Source of the DNA: Clostridia bacterium
GTDB lineage: Bacteria; Bacillota; Clostridia; Lachnospirales; Lachnospiraceae
Direction of reading: 5' to 3'
Assembly (NCBI GenBank): GCA_009929525.1
Contig: SAAH01000029.1
Coordinates: 1 to 37,724, forward strand
DNA: 37,724 bases
Under the pieces are notes generated by a model. It saw nothing but the letters and a program-made list of their open reading frames with translations, made no database searches and was not told the DNA's origin. How positions within the stretch are numbered: position 1 is the first letter of the stretch; the number at the start of each line of letters is the position of its first letter. The position numbers and the translations under genes are program-made. This document shows, in pieces, positions 8,066 through 15,448 of the stretch.

Positions 8066-9727
8066 TTAGAATTCATTGACATCGATGCGATGAGGGATTG
8101 CTTTGATCTCCTCCCACCGTTTTCCGTCTACTCGGTAGCCAGTTCCCGGTCCCATATAATCATTTGGTGTATTGACACCTGACATCACCTGGAAGTTTTC
8201 GTCCAGTATAGCCGCTGTGTGCATATAATCACCGATCACTCGTTGTTTCAGCATGTTCAGGATACTCTCTGCCAGTTCTTCATACCCACTCTCTGCCAAA
8301 GCCTTCACCACATCAACACCTGTGATTTTTCTCTTCATCAGATCATCTGCTGACATAAGATCCGCCGCTACATCCCTCTTTAGCGTATCTTTACTTCCAT
8401 GAGCATAGGTAACTGCTTCCACCTGTTCATCTGACACTTTGGTAAGTCCCAGATATTTAAATACCGCCTGGACAGCCTTGCCGGCCTCCCTGCGTACTCT
8501 GATCACTTCCTCCTCTGTCACCGGACGAAGTCCTCCATCCACCTGCATATCCCTCTGCAGTACATTATAATCATCAAAGTCCTCCGCATCAAAGTTCGAT
8601 CCGGCAAACATATTGTCATAATTAGGTTCTCCCGCATATCCTGAGAAGATAAAATCCGTACCCGGCATAAATTGAAGCATGGTCCTTGCTGTCCTTCTCA
8701 TATCTGAATGGGAAAAACTCTGGTCATTGGAAGAAGCACATTCCAGTCCAAGAAGAGCTGCCACGAGATTTTCTCCCATGATTTCTCTGATCCCGGATGG
8801 GACCGCAGCAGCTACACCTACACAGCTTACGGAACCATTCTGGATTCCCTGACTTCCCGCTCCCTTTGTCACAAACAGGCATCTGCATTCCAGATACAGC
8901 ATGGATTTTTTCTCGCTGCTTCCCATCAAAACTTCCGAGCCTGAGCCGGAGGTAAATCTGACTTTCAATCCTCTGGACGCATAGGCTGCATTTAAAAATG
9001 CTTTTGAATAGGGCGTATCATCCCCATCCACAAATACTTTTTCTGTTCCATATACGGAAAGTGTCTCTGCATAGGTTGTCAAACCTCTGATACCAAGTTC
9101 CAGTTCTATCGCTTCTTCCACTGCACACTGGGTAAGTACGCCCCGCCTTCCCACCTGTGATCCGATCAACAGTGCAATCGCATTAAATGGGGCATATCGT
9201 GCCACACCTGTAGTCGTCTCCTCTTCGCTGAATCCTCGAAGAGCACCCTCTGCCGCATCCGCCGCTATCTGTACCGGATCATCCTTCAGATTCGTGATAT
9301 GGGCCTGATTTCCCGGAATCTTACGGGCACGCATCTTTTGCATTCCCATCATCATTTCTACCACATTTAATTCATTAATGACCTCTGCCATCTTCGCCGG
9401 GGTGATCCCCGATATGATCTCAAGGATTTCTTTTCTCGAAACATTGATATCTACGATTTTTCTGGCAATCTCCACAGATGGGATATTCATAGACTTTTCG
9501 GCCCTGTCTGCACGTATCGCATAATCCGCGATAAACTGATCCAGAAAATCAAACTCATCCCTCGTCTTCCCATCAAGCTGGGTGATCACACCATTTTCCA
9601 CCTTTACAGAAGGCATAGGATCATAAGGACTCTTCATAGCAACAAAACCCATCTCCGGCCATTCATCAATATACCCATCCCTATTCACCGGCCGATTATC
9701 CAGTATCTCAATCCGTTTTGATTTCAT
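8066..9727 (-). CDS. pduC: B12-dependent propanediol dehydratase large subunit PduC
   Basis: 553 aa from the ATG of MKSKRIEILDNRPVNRDGYI, preceded by GAGGTGAAGCAG; a TTG/ATG start further upstream would add only ten residues. This is the usual length (Salmonella PduC, 554). It is the TIM-barrel catalytic alpha subunit. Conserved stretches include RPVNRDGYIDEWPEMGFVAM, the Mn/K-site region VEEAIELELGIRGLTTYAET, FTSGSGSEVLMG, and LECASSNDQSFSHSDMRRT with the catalytic Asp. It dehydrates 1,2-propanediol (or glycerol) to the aldehyde with adenosylcobalamin. It is the first gene of pduCDEGHO and lies behind the palindromic element at 9892-10018. Confidence 0.97.
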   Translation of the reverse strand: MKSKRIEILDNRPVNRDGYIDEWPEMGFVAMKSPYDPMPSVKVENGVITQLDGKTRDEFDFLDQFIADYAIRADRAEKSMNIPSVEIARKIVDINVSRKEILEIISGITPAKMAEVINELNVVEMMMGMQKMRARKIPGNQAHITNLKDDPVQIAADAAEGALRGFSEEETTTGVARYAPFNAIALLIGSQVGRRGVLTQCAVEEAIELELGIRGLTTYAETLSVYGTEKVFVDGDDTPYSKAFLNAAYASRGLKVRFTSGSGSEVLMGSSEKKSMLYLECRCLFVTKGAGSQGIQNGSVSCVGVAAAVPSGIREIMGENLVAALLGLECASSNDQSFSHSDMRRTARTMLQFMPGTDFIFSGYAGEPNYDNMFAGSNFDAEDFDDYNVLQRDMQVDGGLRPVTEEEVIRVRREAGKAVQAVFKYLGLTKVSDEQVEAVTYAHGSKDTLKRDVAADLMSADDLMKRKITGVDVVKALAESGYEELAESILNMLKQRVIGDYMHTAAILDENFQVMSGVNTPNDYMGPGTGYRVDGKRWEEIKAIPHRIDVNEF

Positions 9728-10057
9728 CTGCTTCACCTCATCACATTTTACGCGCACCTACCATCATATCCACCACCAAATAATCAACCCATACCCTCAG
9801 CCGACCAACTCCCCCTCCGAACCCTCTCCACTCCCCCATCCGCACTGAACCTCCCCACCGCAGCACCTTGCACCGCCCCAGCCAAAAACAAGCAGCGGCA
9901 GAGGTACTTATATGGGACATTGCGAGCGCCGGTCCTTAGGCTGCGTACTTTGCAGCCTTAGTACCGCTGCAGTGAGCACTAAGCGAGAGCGGTCCCATAT
10001 AAGTACCTCTGCCGCTGCGTCCCCCCTTTAGCCATCTCTTTGCATCCGCCCCAAGTT
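9728..10057. other. Non-coding spacer between the DeoR gene and pduC
   Basis: A 330-base gap with no supportable gene. The part at 9757-9880 is very C-rich and T-poor on the plus strand, so the transcript leading into pduC would be G-rich, with G-runs opposite 9811-9815, 9822-9824, 9833-9837, 9853-9856 and 9876-9879. The part at 9892-10018 is a large palindromic element listed separately. I see no clear promoter and no cobalamin riboswitch (no B12 box). Confidence 0.6.
9892..10018. repeat. 127-bp palindromic structured element
   Basis: The two ends (9892-9918 and 9992-10018) are perfect 27-bp inverted repeats starting GCAGCGGCAGAGGTACTTAT. The 73-base middle is itself folded: 9930-9944 pairs with 9952-9966 (core GGCTGC / GCAGCC, few mismatches), and AGTG-AG-CACT at 9971-9980 forms a small hairpin. 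Read on the minus strand, the outer stem is followed by TTGTTTTT, so it could act as a large terminator or attenuator between the DeoR gene and pduC. The shape also fits a small non-autonomous mobile element or repeated extragenic palindrome. Confidence 0.8.
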
Positions 10058-10822
10058 TCACTGCGGATAAACACACTCTATATTATGATTTTCAAAAAAC
10101 TCCACCCACTCCTCCGCCGGTCTCACATCAGTGACCACCGTCGTAAGTTCCTGTACATTGGATATCCTTGAAAACGCTGTACTGTCAAATTTTGTATGGT
10201 CCACTACCAATATCTTCTCTTTCGCTGATTTCATCATTGTCTGCTTTGCATGAGCAAATAATTCCAGTGAATCCATGATCCCCATTTCCCGATCTACTGC
10301 TTTACATGATACAAATGCCTTATCTACATAGTATGACTGCATGGCATCCTCCGCTCTTGAACCAAGAAGTGCAAGATAACCTTCCTTCATGATTCCTCCG
10401 GTAGATATGATATTCCACCCGGATATGTCTGAGAGCTCTATCATGATTTCAATAGAATTCGTTATCACGGTAAGTCTTTCTTTATCTTTGATCGCCTTTG
10501 CGATAAACACTGCCGTTGTACTGGCATCCAGCATAATGTGGTCACCATCCTGGATCATCTGTGCTGCCAACTCCGCGATCTTTTGTTTTGCAAGCACATT
10601 GCGGTTCTTTCTCACATTAAACGGCATCTCGATACTCGTACTTTCGTTGATCACTGCACCGCCATAACTTTTTATTGCATATCCCTCAACCTCTAACTTC
10701 TCAAGATCGCGGCGTATCGTTTCCTCCGACACGTTGTATAACTGACTTAATTCACTGACCACCACTCGTTTTTCTTCCTGCAGCTTTTCTAATATCAAAT
10801 TTCTTCTTTCCAGAGCTAGCAT
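10058..10822 (-). CDS. DeoR-family transcriptional regulator
   Basis: 254 aa. Residues 1-57 are the DeoR helix-turn-helix (RRNLILEKLQEEKRVVVSELSQLYNVSEETIRRDLEKLE). The rest is the sugar-phosphate-isomerase-like DeoR effector domain, with DHIMLDASTTAVFIAKAI, LTVITNSIEI, ISTGGIMKEGYLALLG and KILVVDHTKFD. It follows pduT on the same strand and is likely a member or close neighbour of the BMC operon. DeoR proteins usually sense a phosphorylated sugar; fuculose-1-phosphate or DHAP would fit but is inference. A palindrome at 10914-10932 upstream may be its own operator. Confidence 0.93.
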   Translation of the reverse strand: MLALERRNLILEKLQEEKRVVVSELSQLYNVSEETIRRDLEKLEVEGYAIKSYGGAVINESTSIEMPFNVRKNRNVLAKQKIAELAAQMIQDGDHIMLDASTTAVFIAKAIKDKERLTVITNSIEIMIELSDISGWNIISTGGIMKEGYLALLGSRAEDAMQSYYVDKAFVSCKAVDREMGIMDSLELFAHAKQTMMKSAKEKILVVDHTKFDSTAFSRISNVQELTTVVTDVRPAEEWVEFFENHNIECVYPQ

Positions 10823-10913
10823 ACAACTTGTCCCCCTTTTTCATAAAGGCGAAGAAAGTAACTCTTCCTCCGCCCCCGTTGTTCAAAATCTTATAAACTT
10901 AAGTAACTGTTCT

Positions 10914-10932
10914 ATGTACATATGCTGTACAT
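10914..10932. promoter_or_regulatory. Palindrome ahead of the DeoR gene
   Basis: ATGTACA-TATGC-TGTACAT, 7-bp arms with a 5-base centre, five bases past the pduT stop codon. On the minus strand TGTACA is followed 17 bases later by TTTATA, so the palindrome may overlap a promoter for the DeoR gene and serve as its operator. A post-pduT hairpin is the alternative. Confidence 0.35.
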
Positions 10933-10936
10933 CCAA

Positions 10937-11485
10937 TTACAATATTGACTCGATCACTTTCGCATCCGGATGGGCGATCACTGACGAATCCAGATACATA
11001 CCTTTTTTAGCCACTTCCATTTTCGCTTTCTCTATAGATGCTTCCACTGCAGATACTTCTCCCGTGATCAGCATATATGATTTTCCACACATACCTTTAG
11101 CGATACGAAGTTCTATCAGATCAACCACTGCTGTTTTTGCTGCCATATCGGCTGCCACGATGATCGATGCTGCATCATAAGTCTCCAGTATTCCCAAAGC
11201 ACTGACCTTGTCGATCTGAGCCGAACCATATATCGCCGGAAATATGGATTCATGGGGATTACCCAGCACAAAATTATCAATCAGCTGTTCCTCAAACTTT
11301 GAAGAAGCTGCTTCCACTGCGGCCTTCACCGCGCTTAAATCTCCAGATATGATAGCAATGTATTTTCCAGGACAGACTGTCTGTGCCTCGATAAGCTCTA
11401 CTTCTGAAGTTTTTACCATGGTATCAGCTGCTGTTATGCCGCTTGCCGTGGTCTTTAATTCAATCATTCCGATTGCTTTACTCAT
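10937..11485 (-). CDS. pduT: BMC-T shell protein PduT with Fe-S site cysteine
   Basis: 182 aa from the ATG of MSKAIGMIE (the ORF could open three codons earlier). It has two tandem BMC domains (about 4-85 and 95-180), the second beginning SALGILETYDAASIIVAAD, so it forms a trimeric pseudohexamer. The first-domain loop reads AQTVCPGKY, and its Cys falls at residue 38, the position that in Citrobacter PduT binds a [4Fe-4S] cluster at the pore. It sits next to pduS, the flavin/Fe-S partner thought to pass electrons through this shell protein. Confidence 0.95.
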   Translation of the reverse strand: MSKAIGMIELKTTASGITAADTMVKTSEVELIEAQTVCPGKYIAIISGDLSAVKAAVEAASSKFEEQLIDNFVLGNPHESIFPAIYGSAQIDKVSALGILETYDAASIIVAADMAAKTAVVDLIELRIAKGMCGKSYMLITGEVSAVEASIEKAKMEVAKKGMYLDSSVIAHPDAKVIESIL

Positions 11486-11501
11486 ACAGTACACGTCCTT
11501 T

Positions 11502-12830
11502 CTACTTTGCTTCTATAACTATCGCCCGGTCTGTCACATCTGTAACCATACCAGCGATCGATGCATGGATCGCTACGCTCAAACCCTGTGCCGGCTTTGC
11601 GATCATCTGACCGATAACCACTTTATCACCAATAGTTACAATCGGCTGTGCCGGTGCCCCAATATGCTGACTCAGGTTAATACTTACTTTCTTAACCTCT
11701 GCCACAGTATCATCAATAGGGGCTTCTTTATCATATTTTGTCAGTGCCAAACGTGCCATCAAACGTTCCTCCGGCACCTTTCGGTATTCTCTCGATTCCT
11801 TGACAGGAACTGGCACTACACCCTGAGGCGGTTTCACACCTGCTTTTTTCAACCCAACCTTCATATCCGCCAGCAATGACCTTGGTGCCAGACTCTGAGG
11901 ACAGGCATACATCTCACAAATTCCACATGAGCTGCAGAAATTTGCATTCAGATATGGGTTCAGATCCTGAAAATCCTGATTTGCTGCTGCTCTCATAAAC
12001 AATGCCGGATCGATCGGATGTCCCAGATTATGTCTCGGACAAAGATCGGTACAAGTACGGCACTGACAACAGATCGAAGCCGCACGTTTCATGTCGATCG
12101 ATGGCTTTCTCATCTTCTTCTGGACGATCATATGATCCTCTGGAAGTACCAATACTGCATTTGTCGTCTTTGTGACCGGCTGATTCTTTGTTCCTATATT
12201 TCCCATCATCGGACCGCCCACAAAATATACTGCATCTTTTACCGTCGTCTTTCCAGCCATGGCTACCACTTCCTGAAGAGATGTTCCGATCGGAACTCTC
12301 ACAGTAACGGGATGTTCCACTTCCGCAACAACCGAAACTAATTTATCCGTAACCGGATGCTTTTTCTCAACTGCTCTGTAGATATTATATACCGTCTCCA
12401 CATTGAATACGGCAACACCTTCTTCTATCGGAAGTCCGCCTGGTCTTACCACACGCCCTGTTGCCTCATAGATCAGCACGATCTCATCTCCCATAGGATA
12501 AACTTCATCGAGAAGGGCAAGCCTCATCTCTGGAAATTCTTCCACATACTGATTCAATGCATTTACCGTATCTTTATATGATTTTTTTACACCTATGATA
12601 GCTTCTTTTGCTCCAACTGTTTCGGCAATCACATGGAATGTTTTCATGATCTCATACGCATGCTTTTCCAGTAACTGTCTATGCAGCTTCAGTAAAGGCT
12701 CACATTCTGCACAGTTTAGAAGTATCGTGTTGGCACGCTCGTCGATCTTCACATAAGTCGGAAATCCGGCACCTCCCGCACCAACCACACCATTTTCCTG
12801 TATGATTTTCTGCAATTCTTTGATATCCAT
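11502..12830 (-). CDS. pduS: PduS, RnfC-like cobalamin reductase / NADH oxidoreductase
   Basis: About 442 aa from the ATG of MDIKELQKII (ribosome site GGAG nine bases upstream, just after the pduN stop). Features in order: the FMN/NADH loop NGVVGAGGAGFPTYVK and LLNCAECEPLL; an SLBB-like region; then two [4Fe-4S] motifs, CCQCRTCTDLCPRHNLG and CSSCGICEMYACPQSLAP. The C-terminal barrel-sandwich hybrid segment is about 380-440. PduS reduces cob(II)alamin for PduO and may recycle NADH, with PduT as electron conduit. Its presence fits the B12-dependent dehydratase of this locus, but related proteins also occur in B12-independent BMCs. Confidence 0.94.
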   Translation of the reverse strand: MDIKELQKIIQENGVVGAGGAGFPTYVKIDERANTILLNCAECEPLLKLHRQLLEKHAYEIMKTFHVIAETVGAKEAIIGVKKSYKDTVNALNQYVEEFPEMRLALLDEVYPMGDEIVLIYEATGRVVRPGGLPIEEGVAVFNVETVYNIYRAVEKKHPVTDKLVSVVAEVEHPVTVRVPIGTSLQEVVAMAGKTTVKDAVYFVGGPMMGNIGTKNQPVTKTTNAVLVLPEDHMIVQKKMRKPSIDMKRAASICCQCRTCTDLCPRHNLGHPIDPALFMRAAANQDFQDLNPYLNANFCSSCGICEMYACPQSLAPRSLLADMKVGLKKAGVKPPQGVVPVPVKESREYRKVPEERLMARLALTKYDKEAPIDDTVAEVKKVSINLSQHIGAPAQPIVTIGDKVVIGQMIAKPAQGLSVAIHASIAGMVTDVTDRAIVIEAK

Positions 12831-12834
12831 ACGA

Positions 12835-13101
12835 TTACTCCAATCCTGCACCATCATCTATAATGCCCACTATTGCTGCATCAACCGGTGCTGTTTCCAT
12901 ACCACAGCCTATCCTGGCAGCACTTCCCTGTGCAACCAGCACGTATTCCCCAATGCCAGCTCCGATATTATCAATGGCAACAATCTGATTGACATCGGCT
13001 TTCATGTGGTGCACCGGCTCTACGATCATAAATTTATTTCCTATTAACTTATCATTTTTTCTGGTAGAAACAATGCTTCCTACAACTTTACCTACAATCA
13101 T
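12835..13101 (-). CDS. pduN: BMC-P pentameric vertex protein PduN
   Basis: 88 aa starting MIVGKVVGSIVSTRKNDKLIG, with GGAGG six bases before the ATG. It belongs to the EutN/CcmL family: the N-terminal VGSIVSTRK, then FMIVEPV, AIDNIGAGIGEYVLVAQGSAAR and DAAIVGIIDD at the end. It forms pentamers that cap the vertices of the polyhedral shell. The stop codon (TAA) forms part of the ribosome-site region of pduS, so expression of the two is coupled. Confidence 0.95.
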   Translation of the reverse strand: MIVGKVVGSIVSTRKNDKLIGNKFMIVEPVHHMKADVNQIVAIDNIGAGIGEYVLVAQGSAARIGCGMETAPVDAAIVGIIDDGAGLE

Positions 13102-13123
13102 TGTCAACCTCCGTCCACGTATA

Positions 13124-13780
13124 CTATTTTACGATCGTTACTGTGGTTCCCGTAGCGATGTTCGAGGCATTTGCCTCATCGGTATCTATATGCATCTCCA
13201 ATGTAAATGAATCATCCACACGGATCTTAACATTACTAAATACCGTCCCTCTTTCATTGTCAGCTTTGACGGAGACACAATCTCCATCATGAACGCCTGC
13301 AGCCTTAGCATCTGCCGGTGACATATGGATATGTCTTGCCGCAACGATGCAGCCTTCCTTAAGGTACAAAGCACCTTTGGGTCCTACCAGTGCGATCGGT
13401 GCTGAATCTGCGGTATCACCGGAATCTCTGATCGGTGCTTTTACCCCAAGTTTGATAGCATCTGTTGCTGACACTTCCACCTGTGACTTGCTCCTGCAAG
13501 GTCCAAGTATCCTGACATTTTCTATTGCTCTAAGTTTCAGACCTACGATCGTGACCAGTTCATTGGAAGCAAATTGTCCACCCATCAGTTCTTTTTTCTT
13601 TGTAAGCTGATATCCCGGACCAAACAAAGTCTCCAAATCTTCCTGTGTCAGATGAATATGCCTTGCAGAAACTCCTATCGGAACTAAAAATCCACATTCC
13701 TTCTTTTCTTCTTGTTTTTGCAGGCTCTCCATGACCAGTCTGGTGATCATCTCAATATTTTCTCTGTCCAAGCAAAACAC
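13124..13780 (-). CDS. pduL: Phosphate propanoyltransferase PduL, BMC-targeted
   Basis: Up to 218 aa. The start is uncertain: GTG at 13780, or TTG at 13771, which has AGGTG at good spacing and gives LDRENIEMITRLVMESL, an encapsulation-peptide-like helix. Two zinc-binding repeats are visible: VPIGVSARHIHLT (about residues 34-46) and IVAARHIHMSP (about 145-155). It converts propionyl-CoA and phosphate to propionyl-phosphate and free CoA, recycling CoA inside the compartment. No propionate kinase gene is seen in the window, so ATP formation must rely on a kinase elsewhere. Confidence 0.95.
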   Translation of the reverse strand: MFCLDRENIEMITRLVMESLQKQEEKKECGFLVPIGVSARHIHLTQEDLETLFGPGYQLTKKKELMGGQFASNELVTIVGLKLRAIENVRILGPCRSKSQVEVSATDAIKLGVKAPIRDSGDTADSAPIALVGPKGALYLKEGCIVAARHIHMSPADAKAAGVHDGDCVSVKADNERGTVFSNVKIRVDDSFTLEMHIDTDEANASNIATGTTVTIVK

Positions 13781-13903
13781 CTACTTTCCTGGATGAATTC
13801 CCGAAAATTCTTCAGAAATCATAGGAAGAGAAGAGATTGGCCAACACCCGTTTCTTATTCGAGGTATCTTTCTTCATCCCTTCTCTTCTCATTTTCCCAA
13901 TCC
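13781..13903 (-). other. Intercistronic spacer with purine/pyrimidine stem
   Basis: A 123-base gap between the extended BMC-H gene and pduL. GAGAAGAGA near 13830 and TCTCTTCTC near 13893 are complementary and could form a 9-bp stem in the mRNA, with a long loop and no U-run. It may affect message stability between shell and enzyme genes; this is a weak inference. No gene was found here. Confidence 0.3.
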
Positions 13904-14443
13904 CTATTTGATCTTCGGCAGAATCATCTCCACGTCAGTATGTGGTCTTGGGATTACATGTGTTGCTACCAGCTCACCAAGTCTTGATGCTGCTGCGCTT
14001 CCACTTTCTACTGCAGATTTAACTGCTCCTACATCACCACGGACCATAACAGTTACAAGTCCGGAACCAATTTTCTCTGTTCCAACTAAAGCTACATTAG
14101 CAGCTTTGCACATAGCGTCTGCTGCTTCGATTGCTGCTACCAAACCTCTTGTCTCGATCATTCCCAATGCTTCCTGTGTCATCCTTTTTTCCTCCTTTTT
14201 GATAATATCACCTGCTGTACCGTTGACTTTTTCCTCTTCTATAACTTTTTCTATTTCTGCTTCTTCTCTTTTTACTTCCTTCTCCGCAGCTTCGACTGCT
14301 GTGAGCTTTCCTCTATCCTCTGCCATATCAGACGGGTTCTCGGAAGTTCTCCGTGTCCCGACAGTTTTCTTAGCTGCCGCCGTCTTCGGTGCAGTTTTCT
14401 TAGGTGCCGGAGCTTTGGATGTTGTCTTTTTTATTTCTGCCAT
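13904..14443 (-). CDS. BMC-H shell protein with long charged N-terminal extension
   Basis: 179 aa. Residues 88-179 are a full canonical BMC-H domain ([20 protein letters not shown], pore loop [18 protein letters not shown]), nearly identical to the neighbour at 14773. Residues 1-87 are extra: a Lys/Ala/Pro-rich, histone-tail-like stretch (about 5-32), then a charged helical Glu/Lys stretch (about 45-87). The long form starts at an ATG behind only GGGGGA. An in-frame ATG at codon 88 (14182) has its own strong AGGAGG site, so a 92-aa short form is likely also made. Translation from two starts is known for Salmonella PduB/PduB'. The tail would face one side of the shell or bind cargo or DNA; that is inference. 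Confidence 0.9.
   Translation of the reverse strand: MAEIKKTTSKAPAPKKTAPKTAAAKKTVGTRRTSENPSDMAEDRGKLTAVEAAEKEVKREEAEIEKVIEEEKVNGTAGDIIKKEEKRMTQEALGMIETRGLVAAIEAADAMCKAANVALVGTEKIGSGLVTVMVRGDVGAVKSAVESGSAAASRLGELVATHVIPRPHTDVEMILPKIK
14191..14196 (-). promoter_or_regulatory. Internal ribosome binding site within the extended BMC-H gene
   Basis: AAGGAGGAAAAAAGG followed by ATG at 14182, in frame with the longer gene. The AGGAGG core is eight bases from the ATG and stronger than the site of the long form. It predicts a separate 92-aa BMC-H protein. Confidence 0.75.
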
Positions 14444-14454
14444 CGTAAGTCCCC

Positions 14455-14742
14455 CTATTTCTTCCAGCGACTAGCACTTAGCTCTATCATCCGTACTGTT
14501 TCTTCATGGGGACGGGCAATGACTGCATGGAGCACAGGTTTCTTGATCGCACCAGCTACTGCTGCATCGACCGAAGCGTTCACTGCTGCCACATCACCTT
14601 CTATGACCAGAGTTACCAGCCGGCCTCCCAATTTTCTCTCCCAGGTGGCCAGACTTACATCTGCCGCCTTTAGCATGATATCCAGTGCATCCATCGCCGC
14701 AACAACACCTGTTATCTCAACAAAGCCATACGATTTTCCCAT
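14455..14742 (-). CDS. BMC-H shell protein, divergent paralogue
   Basis: 95 aa starting [20 protein letters not shown], with AGGAG seven bases upstream of the ATG. It is a single BMC domain spanning the whole protein, with IVL-type strands [20 protein letters not shown] and the C-terminal [11 protein letters not shown]. The usual pore-loop GSG is replaced by a stretch around [11 protein letters not shown], so the pore should differ in size and charge from the canonical hexamer next door. The C-terminus is short and basic (SASRWKK). It lies between the canonical and the extended BMC-H genes in the shell operon. Confidence 0.92.
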   Translation of the reverse strand: MGKSYGFVEITGVVAAMDALDIMLKAADVSLATWERKLGGRLVTLVIEGDVAAVNASVDAAVAGAIKKPVLHAVIARPHEETVRMIELSASRWKK

Positions 14743-14772
14743 GGACAAACTCCTTTCCCTGATCGGTCGGGA

Positions 14773-15048
14773 TTATACTGTCGGAAGAATCTTTTCAACA
14801 TCTTCGTGTGGTCTTGGAATTACATGTGTTGCTACCAGTTCACCAAGTCTTGATGCTGCTGCGCTTCCGCTTTCAACTGCTGCCTTAACCGCTCCCACAT
14901 CACCGCGGACCATAACAGTTACCAGTCCGGAGCCGATTTTCTCTGTTCCAACCAATGTTACCTCAGCTGCTTTTGTCATCGCATCTGCTGCCTCGATTGC
15001 TGCTGTCAGTCCTCTGGTTTCGATCATTCCCAATGCTTCTTTAGCCAT
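14773..15048 (-). CDS. Canonical BMC-H shell protein (PduA/PduJ-like)
   Basis: 91 aa starting [24 protein letters not shown], with GGAGG before the ATG. It is a single BMC domain with the classic pore motif [22 protein letters not shown] and the terminal [17 protein letters not shown]. This is the main facet-forming hexamer type, whose small pore admits 1,2-propanediol. It is close to the BMC domain of the extended protein at 13904-14443, suggesting a tandem duplication. PduA and PduJ cannot be told apart from sequence alone, so no symbol is given. Confidence 0.95.
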   Translation of the reverse strand: MAKEALGMIETRGLTAAIEAADAMTKAAEVTLVGTEKIGSGLVTVMVRGDVGAVKAAVESGSAAASRLGELVATHVIPRPHEDVEKILPTV

Positions 15049-15107
15049 TTTAATATCCTCCTAAGATTCGAATAAATTCTTCTTTATTCATTTTATCATA
15101 TCATAAA

Positions 15108-15422
15108 TCAGTTTTTATCTAAAGCACTGATTTTGAGCATCTTTTCAGTTCCCGCTTCCGGGTTTGCGATGATATACTTTGTCACCACGCCACCGAGAGT
15201 CTTCGCCGCTTCTTCTCCTGCTTCCACTGCTGCTGTCACATCTGCCACGCCGCCTCTGTACTTGATCGTTACCAGCAGCGGGACCGGCAGGCTGTCTGCA
15301 TTTGCAGGTTTATTTTTGTCAAATACTTCCATCCGTACGTTGGCTGCCTTACATCCCGCATCGCCAGCGACAAATGCCGTCGTAAGACCAAATACTTCCA
15401 GAATCCCTACAGCTTCTGCCAT
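15108..15422 (-). CDS. BMC-H shell protein with loop insertion
   Basis: 104 aa with AAAGGAG upstream. The BMC domain begins MAEAVGILEVFGLTTAFVAGDAGCKAANVRMEVFDKN. Between the second helix and the strand leading to the pore it carries an insertion of about ten residues (FDKNKPANADSLPVPLLV). The domain resumes with TIKYRGGVADVTAAVEAG. The insertion would line or cap the pore region. Variants like this occur in fermentative BMC loci of Firmicutes (family knowledge). It lies between the alcohol dehydrogenase and the canonical BMC-H gene. Confidence 0.92.
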   Translation of the reverse strand: MAEAVGILEVFGLTTAFVAGDAGCKAANVRMEVFDKNKPANADSLPVPLLVTIKYRGGVADVTAAVEAGEEAAKTLGGVVTKYIIANPEAGTEKMLKISALDKN

Positions 15423-15448
15423 ATGTTTTCTCCTTTATCTGTCTTTGA

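Noticed and set aside
9728-10057. Cobalamin riboswitch ahead of pduC
   Set aside because: No B12-box-like sequence was found; the structure present is a simple long palindrome with inner hairpins.
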